DNA of 64,000 nucleotides from Bin75 sp965212135. GTDB taxonomy: Bacteria; Nitrospirota; Nitrospiria; Nitrospirales; UBA8639. The notes below the pieces were generated by a model. That model saw only the letters and a list, made by a program, of their open reading frames with translations, was not told the DNA's origin and did no database searches. Of the stretch, positions 17,679 to 27,141 are shown one piece after another. The translations under genes and the position numbers were made by a program. Numbering within the stretch: the first letter of the stretch is position 1; each line of letters opens with the position of its first letter. Location of the stretch: positions 620,001 through 684,000 of the forward strand of contig OZ243044.1 in the NCBI GenBank assembly GCA_965212135.1, written 5' to 3'.

Positions 17679-19085
17679 TTACTGCGACAGCTTGTTAAAC
17701 GCGTCCAGCGACGCGACTTTGTAACATTCGGCCATCGTTGGGTAATTGAAGACGGTGGTCATAAAGTAGTCCAATCCGCCTCCCAATCCCAGAACCGCCT
17801 GGCCTACGTGGATCAGCTCGGTGGCGCCCGACCCGATCACGTGGACGCCAAGCAGGCCTCGCGTGTCCCGGTGAAACAGGAGTTTCAATAATCCGGAGTC
17901 GTCACCCATGATCTGGCCGCGGGCAATTTCCCGGTACCGGGATAACCCGACTTCATAGGGAATTTTCTTTGTGGTGAGTTCCTGTTCTGTCGCGCCGACC
18001 ATGGAAATTTCCGGAATGGCGTAAATCCCGATGGGGAAATGATGCGTCATGGGGGTCGCCTTGACCTGAAAGGCGTAACAGGCCGCGAGACGGCCCTGCT
18101 CGGACGACGTGGCGGCCAAGCTGGGATAGCCGATGACGTCGCCGGCCGCAAAAATATGCGGGACGGCCGTGCGAAACTGTTCATCCACGACCAGCCGTCC
18201 ACGGTCGTCGGCCTCCAGCCCGGCCGCCGGCAGATTCAACGATTCCGTGGCCCCGATCCGGCCAACCGAAAACAACACGAGATCGGACACGAGTTTTTTT
18301 CCCGATGCCAGATGAATGACGGCCTTCCGGGGACTCCCGTCGGACAATTCCAGCCGCTCAACGGTTTCCCCAAGCCGAAAGGTCACGTCGTGGCTCCGCA
18401 TTTGATGAATGAGTTCGTCAATGATTTCGTTATCCAGAAATTCCAATGGCTGGTGGCGTTTATCCACCAGCGTCACGTCCACGCCGACGAGCGAGGCAAA
18501 CATTGAGGCATATTCAAGCCCGATCACCCCGGCGCCCACGACCACGATGGTTCGCGGAATCTGGTCCAGGTTCATCACTTCGTCGCTGGTGATAATCAGA
18601 TTATGGCTGCGGTGAATCCCCACGGGAGGGGACGGCACGGTGCCCACGGCAACCAGGATGTAGTGCGCGCGAATCCGGTGCGTGGCGCCGTCTCCCACGA
18701 CGTGAACCGTTTGCGCATCCAGGAACGACGCCTCGCCATGAATCATCGTAACGTCGTTGCGTTGCAGTTGTTGTTCCATCACCTGCCCTTCCCGTTCCAC
18801 CACTTCTTCCACCCGTGAAAACAACGTGTCGGCCGTTGGCCTGGACGAACCGGTGAACCCATGGCTGGTGCGAAATTGTTCCGCTTGCCGGCCAAACGCG
18901 AGGACGGCTTCCCGAAAGGTTTTGCTGGGAATGGTGCCGGTATCCACACAGACCCCGCCGACCACTCGGCGTTTTTCCACGACCACGACGCGCTTGCCCA
19001 GCTTCGCCGCTTGCACCGCGGCCCGCTGGCCCGCGGGTCCGCTGCCGATACACAGAAGGTCAACGTGCAGCAGGTCTTTCACCAT
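17679..19085 (-). CDS. sthA: Soluble pyridine nucleotide transhydrogenase SthA-like flavoprotein
   Basis: This is a 468-residue protein. GSGPAGQRAAVQAAKLGKRV is the FAD dinucleotide fold. GGVCVDTGTIPSKTFREAV has only the first cysteine of the disulfide seen in lipoamide and glutathione reductases, as in SthA. VVGAGVIGLEYASMFA is the NAD(P)H site, followed by the C-terminal dimer domain. The expected reaction moves hydride between NADPH and NAD+. The gene ends next to the CRISPR island, and the island carries none of this family. A related non-disulfide reductase cannot be fully excluded. Confidence 0.85.
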   Translation of the reverse strand: MVKDLLHVDLLCIGSGPAGQRAAVQAAKLGKRVVVVEKRRVVGGVCVDTGTIPSKTFREAVLAFGRQAEQFRTSHGFTGSSRPTADTLFSRVEEVVEREGQVMEQQLQRNDVTMIHGEASFLDAQTVHVVGDGATHRIRAHYILVAVGTVPSPPVGIHRSHNLIITSDEVMNLDQIPRTIVVVGAGVIGLEYASMFASLVGVDVTLVDKRHQPLEFLDNEIIDELIHQMRSHDVTFRLGETVERLELSDGSPRKAVIHLASGKKLVSDLVLFSVGRIGATESLNLPAAGLEADDRGRLVVDEQFRTAVPHIFAAGDVIGYPSLAATSSEQGRLAACYAFQVKATPMTHHFPIGIYAIPEISMVGATEQELTTKKIPYEVGLSRYREIARGQIMGDDSGLLKLLFHRDTRGLLGVHVIGSGATELIHVGQAVLGLGGGLDYFMTTVFNYPTMAECYKVASLDAFNKLSQ

Positions 19086-19358
19086 GTTTCGGCACGTCCC
19101 TGATGCGTCACGTTCTGCTTATTCAATGGGCCGCTCTCCTTCCCCGCGCGTGAATCCATTCGCACGACGCGACGCCCCCGGAGGGGGAAATGTCCTGGCT
19201 GACGATTGAAGTGTTCAATGTGTGCGACACGGTGAAGGTATCAGAATACACAGCCCTTTTTCCCATGGCAAGACCTGTCGCAGGATCGGACTCCGTCTCG
19301 CGGAGATTCCCGCCGCCGGCCTGGCCCGCAACCTGCCGGTGATGATCCTGAACCTCAC

Positions 19359-19856
19359 TTGATCGTTATCGCCGGAAACTGGCACATAGAGAAGCATGAT
19401 TCCACTGAACCATTTTCTCACGCGAGGATTCCGATTCCGGTGACGGTTGCGTCTCTCCGAACGCCCGGCCTGGCCCTGCCGGTCGGCCTTGTTGCCGTCA
19501 GCCTGTTGGTCGCGGCCCTCTGGATGGCCAGGTCGGGGTCGCCGCCCTGTGACCCGCAGGACGCTGAAGCCACATTGGCGAATTCCGCCGACAGGGGCGT
19601 CCACGGTTTGAATCGTCCGCCAAGCCTGTCGAACCTGCTGTGGATGCATGTTGGTCCCCGATGGCACGCGCTCCCGCTCGCCGACAAACAATCGCTCGAC
19701 AACATTGTCCGTTGCGCCGCGAGAACGATTGACGACCAGGGACAGCCCACGTGGCAGGCGGCCTACTATGATACACAGACGGGGAACATGGTCGCGCTGA
19801 CAAGCCGGCGGTATGGATTCCGTTTGAAGACGGCTGGCGCATCCATGGATCGTTGA
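19359..19856 (+). CDS. Hypothetical single-pass membrane protein
   Basis: This is a 165-residue protein I do not recognise. Residues about 30-55 (LALPVGLVAVSLLVAALWMA) form one transmembrane helix, with a hydrophilic remainder (QAAYYDTQTGNMVALTS near the end) that would be periplasmic. It lies between the divergent sthA and the two-component genes, and a rho-independent terminator follows at 19889-19919. The start could be later than 19359, as no strong Shine-Dalgarno is seen. An opposing open frame covers part of it and is judged a shadow. Confidence 0.5.
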   Translation: MIVIAGNWHIEKHDSTEPFSHARIPIPVTVASLRTPGLALPVGLVAVSLLVAALWMARSGSPPCDPQDAEATLANSADRGVHGLNRPPSLSNLLWMHVGPRWHALPLADKQSLDNIVRCAARTIDDQGQPTWQAAYYDTQTGNMVALTSRRYGFRLKTAGASMDR

Positions 19857-19888
19857 TTGTCGTGACCCGGCCCTTCATGGGTGTTCAG

Positions 19889-19919
19889 AAGCCGGCCGCC
19901 CACTCCGCCGCCGGCTTTT
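19889..19919 (+). terminator. Rho-independent terminator
   Basis: AAGCCGGC and GCCGGCTT form a perfect 8-bp stem around a 13-base loop, with a TTTT tract overlapping the 3' arm. It lies 33 bases after the stop of the small membrane protein gene and separates it from the two-component operon. Confidence 0.75.
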
Positions 19920-19947
19920 CGGGGCACCCCTTTCTGGGGTCGCTCCA

Positions 19948-19956
19948 TGCTATAAT
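19948..19956 (+). promoter_or_regulatory. Extended -10 promoter of the two-component operon
   Basis: TGCTATAAT is a consensus extended -10 element (TGn plus TATAAT). No -35 match is present at 17 bases. An inverted repeat ACCCC-N5-GGGGT lies just upstream at 19926-19940 and could be an operator, perhaps for autoregulation. Transcription would start around 19963, only a few bases before the GTG start at 19966. Confidence 0.55.
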
Positions 19957-19965
19957 CAGGGTATT

Positions 19966-20643
19966 GTGCGCATTCTCATTGTCGAAGACGAACCCAAGGT
20001 CGCTTCATTTATTCGCCGCGCGCTGGAAGAAGAAAGCTATGCCGTGGACGTGTGCGCCGATGGCATTCAGGGGCGGGACCTGGCCTCGGAAGTCAACTAT
20101 GATCTGATTATTCTTGATCTCCTGCTCCCCGGCCTGGCCGGCATTGACGTGCTGAAAGCCATCCGGGACGCCAAGGTCAACACGCCGATTCTCATTTTGA
20201 CCGCTCGCTCAAAAGTGGAACAACGCGTGAAAGGGCTGGATGCCGGCGCGGACGACTATCTCACCAAACCCTTTGCCATTGAAGAATTGCTGGCCAGGGT
20301 CCGGGCTTTGTTGCGCCGCGCCAGCGGGGACACGGCGGGCATTCTGCACATTGACGATTTACTCTTGAACCCCATGACCCGCGACGTCACACGAGGCGGA
20401 CGGCGGATTGACCTGACCTCGAAAGAATACGCGCTGCTGGAATACATGATGCGGAACGCGGGGCGCGTGCTCACGCGTCCGATGATTGCCGAACACGTGT
20501 GGGATCTCGATTTCGACACGTTCACCAACGTCATTGACGTCTATATCAGTTATCTTCGGAACAAAATTGACCGGGACCGTGAACGCGCGCTCATCCATAC
20601 CGTCCGAGGCAGCGGCTACACGTTGAAGGCGGCCGATGGCTGA
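19966..20643 (+). CDS. OmpR-family response regulator
   Basis: This is a 225-residue protein. It has a receiver domain with phospho-acceptor Asp51 (IILDLLLPG) and conserved acidic residues at 8-9 and Lys in YLTKPF. A winged-helix DNA-binding domain follows (LTSKEYALLEYMMRN to HTVRGSGYTLK). It starts with GTG, preceded only by AGGG at close range. It overlaps the kinase gene by eight bases, so the two are translationally coupled. It resembles regulators paired with metal or envelope-stress kinases; the signal is not readable from sequence. Confidence 0.93.
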   Translation: MRILIVEDEPKVASFIRRALEEESYAVDVCADGIQGRDLASEVNYDLIILDLLLPGLAGIDVLKAIRDAKVNTPILILTARSKVEQRVKGLDAGADDYLTKPFAIEELLARVRALLRRASGDTAGILHIDDLLLNPMTRDVTRGGRRIDLTSKEYALLEYMMRNAGRVLTRPMIAEHVWDLDFDTFTNVIDVYISYLRNKIDRDRERALIHTVRGSGYTLKAADG

Positions 20644-22075
20644 CACCTCCATCCGCGTCCGGTTGACGATCTGGTATGGCGGCGGCCTGGCCCTGATTAT
20701 GATTCTCTTCGCGAGCGCGCTGTACCTCGTCATGTCGCGGGCGTTGCAGGATCACGTTGACCGCTCACTGGAGGAAGCGGCCGTCGCCGCCGCCCGCTCC
20801 CTTGACGAGCACCGCTTTGGCCCGTTCCTGCTGTTGGACGACCTGACGCACTCGTTTCCCAAACTCGCCCTGCTCGACAAGTTCTTCCAGATTTTCGGCC
20901 CTCAAGGTCAAATCACGCTCCAGTCCGCCAACATCACCACGCGCAATATCCCTCTTAGTCAAACGGCCATGGACGCGGCCATTCAAGACCGGGCCACGCT
21001 TGAAACCGTCCGGTTCCACAATGCAATCCCGATTCGATTGCTTTCCTATCCCATTCGACACGGCGACACGCTCGTCAACATTTTGCGCGTCGGCACGTCC
21101 CTCATGCCCGTCGAAAACATGCTGTCCCGTTTGGTGTTTGTCTTGCTCATCGGCTCCCCTTTGGCGGTGGCCGTGAGCATGTTGGGCGGCTGGTTTCTGG
21201 CGGGACGAGCCTTGCGGCCGGTTGACTCCATGACACTGGCCGCCCAACGCATTACAGGAGGCGACCTCACCCAGCGCATTCACACGAATTCACACGACGA
21301 AATCGGCCGCCTGGCTTCCACGTTTAACGACATGATCGCCAAACTCGAAGCCTCAATCCGGCAAATCCGCCAATTCAGCGCCGATGCGTCGCACGAATTA
21401 CGCACCCCGTTGACGATCATCAAGGGCGAAGCCGAATTGGCCTTGCGAAAGCCTCGCGCTCCCGACGTCTATCGAGACGTGTTGGCAAGCAATCTGGAAG
21501 AAATTGACCGGATGAGCCGCATTGTGGAAGAACTCTTGTTTCTCTCGCGAGCCGATCTTGGCGAGGTGACCATGGCTTCGGATCCCGTGTCACTCGACGC
21601 ACTGGTGCAGGAAACGCACTTGCAGGCCATGGTACTCGGCCAGGAACGACGCGTCGAAACGATTCTGGAGCACGTGGAACCGGTTCAAGTGCTGGGCGAT
21701 GAATGGCGGCTTCGAGAGCTGATCCTCAACATCGTTGACAACGCCGTGAAATACTCATCGCCCGGTGGAACCGTTCAACTTAGCCTCACCACAACCGGCG
21801 ACCGGGCGCGGATTCGCGTCCAGGATCATGGCATTGGCATCGCTGTGGATGAACAACACGCCGTCTTCGACCGCTTTTATCGAACCGATGCGGCACGGGC
21901 CCATGCGCAAAAAGGCACGGGACTGGGCCTGTCCATCTGCAAATGGATTGCCGAGGCGCACCGCGGCGCCATTGAGGTTGACAGTGCGTTTGGCCAGGGT
22001 GCCCGCTTTACAATTTTTCTTCCCCTGCTGGCCGGCGCCGCGCGACACCCGCGCGGTTCGACGCCGACGGCCTGA
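20636..22075 (+). CDS. Sensor histidine kinase (HAMP, HisKA, HATPase)
   Basis: This is a 479-residue inner-membrane protein. There is a transmembrane helix at about 12-32, a periplasmic sensor of about 130 residues, and a second helix near 165-190. A HAMP linker (RPVDSMTLAAQRITGGDLTQ) follows. The phospho-acceptor is His253 in ASHELRTPLTII, and the ATPase has N (LNIVDNAVKYSS) and G boxes (DHGIGIA, GTGLGLSI). It phosphorylates the upstream regulator. The layout matches heavy-metal or envelope-stress sensor kinases. The downstream htrA and sigma factor genes make envelope stress a reasonable guess. Confidence 0.93.
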   Translation: MADTSIRVRLTIWYGGGLALIMILFASALYLVMSRALQDHVDRSLEEAAVAAARSLDEHRFGPFLLLDDLTHSFPKLALLDKFFQIFGPQGQITLQSANITTRNIPLSQTAMDAAIQDRATLETVRFHNAIPIRLLSYPIRHGDTLVNILRVGTSLMPVENMLSRLVFVLLIGSPLAVAVSMLGGWFLAGRALRPVDSMTLAAQRITGGDLTQRIHTNSHDEIGRLASTFNDMIAKLEASIRQIRQFSADASHELRTPLTIIKGEAELALRKPRAPDVYRDVLASNLEEIDRMSRIVEELLFLSRADLGEVTMASDPVSLDALVQETHLQAMVLGQERRVETILEHVEPVQVLGDEWRLRELILNIVDNAVKYSSPGGTVQLSLTTTGDRARIRVQDHGIGIAVDEQHAVFDRFYRTDAARAHAQKGTGLGLSICKWIAEAHRGAIEVDSAFGQGARFTIFLPLLAGAARHPRGSTPTA

Positions 22076-22247
22076 TCGTCCGCTCTGACCGAATCGCTCA
22101 CCCTCCGTTCCCGTTTCCCTCCACGGCAACCGGCTTGTGGGTTAGAAATTTTTAATCCACGGCTAATTTTCTTTTCATGTACTCGTGTTACATATCGTTC
22201 AAACACGTGACTGCACGTTTCAACGTTCTCGCATCAAGGAGGAAAAC

Positions 22248-23774
22248 ATGGAAACACCGCCGCATCATCCATCACCCGCGTCCGTCACCGTGAAGCCCGC
22301 GCAGAAGGCCCCGACCGGCCTTGCGGTTCGCGCCATCCTTTTGGGCACGCTGGTCGCCGCCTTTTCAGCCGGCGCGGCAGGCTCTCCGGCATATTCCGAT
22401 TATTCGACGGCGCTATCCGCGGCTCGGACCGAGGATCATGGCCGGTCCGGATTTGCACACGTTGTGAAACAGGTCCGACCGGCCGTTGTCAATATCACGG
22501 TCTCCAAGGTCGTGAACACCGGATCGCCGGAGACGCCTTTGTACGGCCGACCCGAAGGGTTCGGCCAGGGTCCGCGCGGCCGACATTTCTTCGGGCTTCC
22601 CTTCCCCGGTCCGAGGCACGAGCCTCGCGGGATGGGCATGGGCTCCGGGGTCATCGTGAGTCCTGACGGGTACGTGGCCACCAATCACCACGTCATCGAG
22701 GGGGCGAAAACCGTGACCGTCACCTTGCTCGATAAACGAACGTTCGCCGGCACGATTGTGGGAAGCGACCCGCAAACGGATTTGGCCGTGATTCAAATTC
22801 AAGGCCGGAATCTGCCATTCGCCTCATGGGGCGATTCGTCCTCCGTTGAAGTCGGCGACTACGTCCTTGCGATCGGCAGTCCCTTTGGTCTGCAGTCCAC
22901 CGTGACGCAAGGCATTGTGAGCGCCAAAGGTCGCGGCGGCATGGGTATCACCCAGTACGAAGACTTTATTCAAACCGACGCCGCGATTAATCCCGGAAAC
23001 TCCGGCGGCGCCCTGGTCAACATGCGCGGCGAATTGATCGGCATCAACACGGCCATTCTTTCAAGAACGGGCGGATACCAGGGCGTGGGGTTTGCCGTGC
23101 CTGCCGGCATCGGCCAACACGTCTATGCAAGCCTGGTGGAGACCGGAACCGTCGTCCGGGGATTTTTGGGTGTCGGGATTCAGGGCGTCACGCCAGATCT
23201 CGCGCAATCGTTTCAATTGGACCGCCCCGTCGGCGCCATCGTGACCAACGTCCGTGAAGACAGTCCGGCAGCCCGCGCCGGACTCCGGCGAGGAGACACC
23301 GTCATTCGATATCACGGACAACCGATTACCACCCCGCGGGACTTGCAACGCGCGGTGACCACCACCCCCGTCGGGACGGAGGTCGCGATCATGATCGCGC
23401 GGGATGGAGCGGAACGAGTCGTGCGCACGACGATTGTTGCGCATCCGATGAGCCAACGAGCCGCATCCACGGGACAACCCGATGCCGAGTCCCGCCTGGC
23501 GGGCTTGGCCGTGGAGGATCTCACCCCGCACACGGCCCAAAGGCTCGGCGTGGATGACCACGTAACGGGCGTGGTGGTCACCGGCGTTCGCGCCGGCAGT
23601 CGGGCCGAGAAAGCCGGACTGGTTCCGGGCGACATGATTCGCGAGATCAACCGGCAACCGGTTCAATCATTGAAAGAATTTCAGCAAACAGTGAAGGGGC
23701 TGCCGAGCGATCACACGGTTTTATTGCTTATCCATCGTCAAGGTACGCCTCTTTTTCTCACGGTCAAGGTGTAA
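22248..23774 (+). CDS. Periplasmic serine protease HtrA/DegP family
   Basis: This is a 508-residue protein. Residues about 20-45 contain an uncleaved anchor or signal sequence (AVRAILLGTLVAAFSAGAAG). The trypsin-like domain has catalytic His148, Asp178 and Ser252 (NPGNSGGAL), and two PDZ domains follow (about 290-380 and 410-505). It degrades or refolds damaged envelope proteins. An ideal AAGGAGG site fixes the start at 22248, although the frame is open from 22185. It follows the two-component genes after 172 bases that contain an imperfect AAAC(A)CGTG/CACGTTT inverted repeat at about 22201-22220. Confidence 0.94.
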   Translation: METPPHHPSPASVTVKPAQKAPTGLAVRAILLGTLVAAFSAGAAGSPAYSDYSTALSAARTEDHGRSGFAHVVKQVRPAVVNITVSKVVNTGSPETPLYGRPEGFGQGPRGRHFFGLPFPGPRHEPRGMGMGSGVIVSPDGYVATNHHVIEGAKTVTVTLLDKRTFAGTIVGSDPQTDLAVIQIQGRNLPFASWGDSSSVEVGDYVLAIGSPFGLQSTVTQGIVSAKGRGGMGITQYEDFIQTDAAINPGNSGGALVNMRGELIGINTAILSRTGGYQGVGFAVPAGIGQHVYASLVETGTVVRGFLGVGIQGVTPDLAQSFQLDRPVGAIVTNVREDSPAARAGLRRGDTVIRYHGQPITTPRDLQRAVTTTPVGTEVAIMIARDGAERVVRTTIVAHPMSQRAASTGQPDAESRLAGLAVEDLTPHTAQRLGVDDHVTGVVVTGVRAGSRAEKAGLVPGDMIREINRQPVQSLKEFQQTVKGLPSDHTVLLLIHRQGTPLFLTVKV

Positions 23775-23902
23775 CCGGCGTTTATGGAGGGACCGGTCGT
23801 GAGACCTGAACGGCTCATCACAACCGTCTTGTCCCGACTCAAGGCGGGGCGAAGCGTGCCTCCGGCTTGTCCAATCCCATGACAACCAGACAGGAGAGAC
23901 CC

Positions 23903-25018
23903 ATGAACGGCACGATGCTCGCACACACGGCGCCTGACGACGGCCCAGCGCTGGAAACCGTGTATTTTCGGACCTTTCGGTCGCGTCCCCTTCTCGACCG
24001 ACGGGAAGAATTAGAACTCGCGAAACGTATAGATGAAAGCAGCCGGCGCATTCGAGACTCGCTCGCCAAAGCGATACAATCCATAAGCCATCTTGCGCAC
24101 AATGCTCACGTTCAAGACGCGTTACACGATCTGGCCGGCATTCGCGCGTTGAGCGGTTTCTCGGCTCCGTCCGTGGATGAGGCTCATGCACGACTATCAG
24201 AAGTCAGCCACGCCTTATCCGGCGCCGGCCGCAAAAACCGCATGCTCCGAAAACGACTGGACAGGCTTCAACACGCGTTGGCCACGGAGCGCGTGCAATT
24301 GGAGCAGGCCAAAGACAGGCTGGTGCAACGAAATCTCCGCCTTGTCGTTGATATTGCCAAACGCTTTACGGGACGCGGGTTGAGTTTGCTGGATCTCGTG
24401 CAAGAAGGAAATATCGGGCTGATGCGCGCGGCCGAACGCTTCCAATACCGCAAAGGCTTCAAATTCAGCACCTATGCCACGTGGTGGGTGCGCCAGGGCA
24501 TTTTACGCGCCGTGGCCGACCAGGCGCGCACCATTCGCGTTCCGGTGCATGCCACCGAAGCGCGGCAGCGTATGCTCAAGACATCCCAACGTTTGGCGCA
24601 ACAACTGGGGCGTGAACCCCGCAACGAGGAGATCGCCCGCTCGTTAGCCATGAGTGCTGAACGAGTGCGGCAGACGATGCAGGCGTTTTTAGACCCGATC
24701 TCTTTGGATTGTCCCATCAACGAGGGGGAGAGGTTTTTAGGAGACTGCATCCCGGATGACCAGTCATTGCCTCCCGATGAACATATTCACGATGAACAAC
24801 GGAAGATCCAGCTTCATCAGATTCTTGGAGCTTTGAATCCGCGTGAAGCGCAAGTGCTTCGGTTACGGTTCGGCATTGAAGACGGACAGTCCCGCACGTT
24901 GGAGGAAGTGGGCAAAACGATGAACGTGACTCGTGAACGGATTCGGCAAATCGAGGGACTGGCTCTCAAAAAACTTCGCGAACCCGCAATGCAAGCGCAA
25001 TTGGCCGAAAACGGCTAA
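23903..25018 (+). CDS. RNA polymerase sigma factor, RpoD/RpoS-like (group 2)
   Basis: This is a 371-residue protein. Region 1.2 (ALETVYFRTFRSRPLLDRREE), regions 2.1-2.4 (QRNLRLVVDIAKRF through FSTYATWWVRQGILRAV), region 3 and region 4.2 (TLEEVGKTMNVTRERIRQIE) are all present. The long acidic region 1.1 of the main sigma factor is missing. It redirects RNA polymerase, probably to stress or stationary-phase promoters. AGGAG spaced six bases before ATG 23903 supports this start over in-frame ATGs at 23867 and 23879. Its stop overlaps the convergent oligopeptidase gene by four bases. Confidence 0.9.
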   Translation: MNGTMLAHTAPDDGPALETVYFRTFRSRPLLDRREELELAKRIDESSRRIRDSLAKAIQSISHLAHNAHVQDALHDLAGIRALSGFSAPSVDEAHARLSEVSHALSGAGRKNRMLRKRLDRLQHALATERVQLEQAKDRLVQRNLRLVVDIAKRFTGRGLSLLDLVQEGNIGLMRAAERFQYRKGFKFSTYATWWVRQGILRAVADQARTIRVPVHATEARQRMLKTSQRLAQQLGREPRNEEIARSLAMSAERVRQTMQAFLDPISLDCPINEGERFLGDCIPDDQSLPPDEHIHDEQRKIQLHQILGALNPREAQVLRLRFGIEDGQSRTLEEVGKTMNVTRERIRQIEGLALKKLREPAMQAQLAENG

Positions 25019-27108
25019 GAGGCGGGACCGTCTTCAGCCGGATTCGCCAGGTCCAGGAGGAAGGTATAGATAAACGCCAGTTCTTTATAGCGCTGGAACC
25101 GGCCTGAAGCTCCTCCATGGCCCGCTTCCATATTGGTGACGAGAAGGACCCGGTTCCGGTCGGTTTTCAAACAACGCAACTTGGCCACCCATTTTGCCGG
25201 CTCCCAGTACTGTACCTGGGAATCGTGAAGCCCCGTGGTCACCAGGACATGCGGGTACGCTTGTTCCGTGACATTATCGTACGGGGAATAGGACAACATC
25301 GCATCGTAACAGGCTTTTTGGTTGGGATCCCCCCATTCATCATACTCGCCCGTGGTCAGGGGAATAGCCGTGTCCAACATCGTGGTCACGACGTCAACAA
25401 ACGGGACTTGCGCCACCACTCCATGAAACAAGTCTGGCCGCATATTGAGCACCGCTCCCATGAGCAGCCCTCCGGCGCTCCCTCCCATCGCATATAATTG
25501 CTCCGTGGTGGTGTAGCCGTGCCGGATGAGGTGTTCGGCGCAGGCGATAAAATCCGTAAACGTCGTTTGCTTGCGCAGAAGTTTTCCGGCCTCATACCAT
25601 TCGCGGCCCAACTCTTCCCCTCCTCGGACATGCGCAATGGCAAAGATGAACCCGCGATCAAGCAGGCTGAGGCGCGCGGAACTAAAGGACGCGTCCAGAC
25701 TCGTTCCATAGGAACCATAGCCATACAGCAGGAGAGGATTGCCGGCCGGCTTTCGGAGGGTGTTCCGGTACACCAACGAAATCGGGACCGTTTTCCCGTC
25801 CGACGCCTCGGCCCACGTTCGTGCAGTCGAGTACCGAGAGGCCAGAAATCCGCCCAGAACCTCTTCTTGTTTGCGTAACACTTTGTTGCGGGTCTTCATA
25901 TCATAATCATAGACTGAATGCGGCGTCGTCATGGAGGCGTAGAGATACCGCACGGTGGAGGTGGCACATTCCGGATTGTCTCCCAACGCCGCCAAATACG
26001 CCGGTTCGTCAACCTCCACATAATGCCCGCCTTCCCCACTCCACGGAACAATGCGTAACCGCACCAAGCCCTGATGCCGTTCTTCCGCCACGAAAAAGTC
26101 TTGAAATAACTCAACGGATTCAAGCAGGACATCATCGCGGTGGGGAAGGACCTCTTCCCATGACGACTGACCCGTGTGATGGACGGACGTCTTCATGAGG
26201 CGAAAGTTCTTCGCGTTCCAATTGGTGCGAATATAAAATGCGTCTCCATAATGGTCGAGGTCGTATTCATGAAACCGCGCGCGGGGGGCAAACACTGAAA
26301 ATTCACCGTCGGGATTATCCGCCGAGAGATAGCGATACTCGCAACTCACGGATTGATACGACGCAATCAGGAGATACCGCTTTGATTTGGTCTTGAACAC
26401 GGCCGTGGAAAATGTCTCGTCGTCTTCTTCGAACACCAGCGTATCGGAAGACGGGTGGCGGCCTAACGTGTGCCGAAAAACCTGAAAGGCGCGCAGGGTG
26501 TCCGGGTCTTGTTTGCTGTAAAAAATCGTCCTGTTGTCATTGGCCCAGGCCACGTTTCCGGTCACGCGTTCAAGACCGTCGCCCAACAACTCGCCGGTGG
26601 CCATATTCTTGAATCGAACCGTGTACAAACGCCTCCCTTGCGTATCAAACGAATACGCGAGCAGCGCGTGGTCCACACTCACGGCTATTTCGCCAATGGA
26701 GAAAAATTCATGGCCTTCGGCCAGCATGTTCACGTCCAGCATCACCTCTTCCCCGGCCTCGACCGTCTCTCGCTTGCGGCAGTACAGAGGATATTCTTTC
26801 CCCTCCTCATATCGCGTGTAATAGAAGTAGTGATCGAGTTTGCAGGGAACGGACGAGTCATTTGGCTTGATTCTCCCCTTAATCTCCGCAAACAGGGTTT
26901 TTTCAAACTGCGATCGGTGGGCCATCACGTTCCGGGCATAGTCATTTTCGTCCTTGAGATAGGCCAGGACGTCTGGATTGTCACGGTCACGCAACCAATA
27001 GTACGGATCCACTCGTGCATGGCCGTGTTTTTCCATGGTCGTGGGGATCATGGCGGCGCGGGGAGGATTGACCGACTCTCCGGAGACATCGCGGTTGATT
27101 GATGACAC
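25015..27108 (-). CDS. ptrB: Oligopeptidase B (prolyl oligopeptidase family S9)
   Basis: This is a 697-residue protein. The N-terminal half is a beta-propeller (YYWLRDRDNPDVLAYLKDEN at its start). The C-terminal alpha/beta-hydrolase has the nucleophile elbow GGSAGGLLMG, an Asp in TTGLHDSQVQYWEP and a His in EAGHGGASGR. Such enzymes cut short peptides after basic residues in the cytoplasm. The frame is open to 27135, but GTG 27108 is preceded by AAGGAG at a normal distance and is preferred. No signal peptide is seen. Confidence 0.9.
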   Translation of the reverse strand: MSSINRDVSGESVNPPRAAMIPTTMEKHGHARVDPYYWLRDRDNPDVLAYLKDENDYARNVMAHRSQFEKTLFAEIKGRIKPNDSSVPCKLDHYFYYTRYEEGKEYPLYCRKRETVEAGEEVMLDVNMLAEGHEFFSIGEIAVSVDHALLAYSFDTQGRRLYTVRFKNMATGELLGDGLERVTGNVAWANDNRTIFYSKQDPDTLRAFQVFRHTLGRHPSSDTLVFEEDDETFSTAVFKTKSKRYLLIASYQSVSCEYRYLSADNPDGEFSVFAPRARFHEYDLDHYGDAFYIRTNWNAKNFRLMKTSVHHTGQSSWEEVLPHRDDVLLESVELFQDFFVAEERHQGLVRLRIVPWSGEGGHYVEVDEPAYLAALGDNPECATSTVRYLYASMTTPHSVYDYDMKTRNKVLRKQEEVLGGFLASRYSTARTWAEASDGKTVPISLVYRNTLRKPAGNPLLLYGYGSYGTSLDASFSSARLSLLDRGFIFAIAHVRGGEELGREWYEAGKLLRKQTTFTDFIACAEHLIRHGYTTTEQLYAMGGSAGGLLMGAVLNMRPDLFHGVVAQVPFVDVVTTMLDTAIPLTTGEYDEWGDPNQKACYDAMLSYSPYDNVTEQAYPHVLVTTGLHDSQVQYWEPAKWVAKLRCLKTDRNRVLLVTNMEAGHGGASGRFQRYKELAFIYTFLLDLANPAEDGPAS

Positions 27109-27141
27109 AGAAAACTCCTTGTGATCAGGCCTCAAGTCTCG

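Noticed and set aside
19190..19333. 47-codon ATG frame with a GGAGGGGGAA upstream
   Set aside because: The start context is good, but the peptide has no recognisable feature and the second half is Pro/Arg-rich. Not enough to call a gene.
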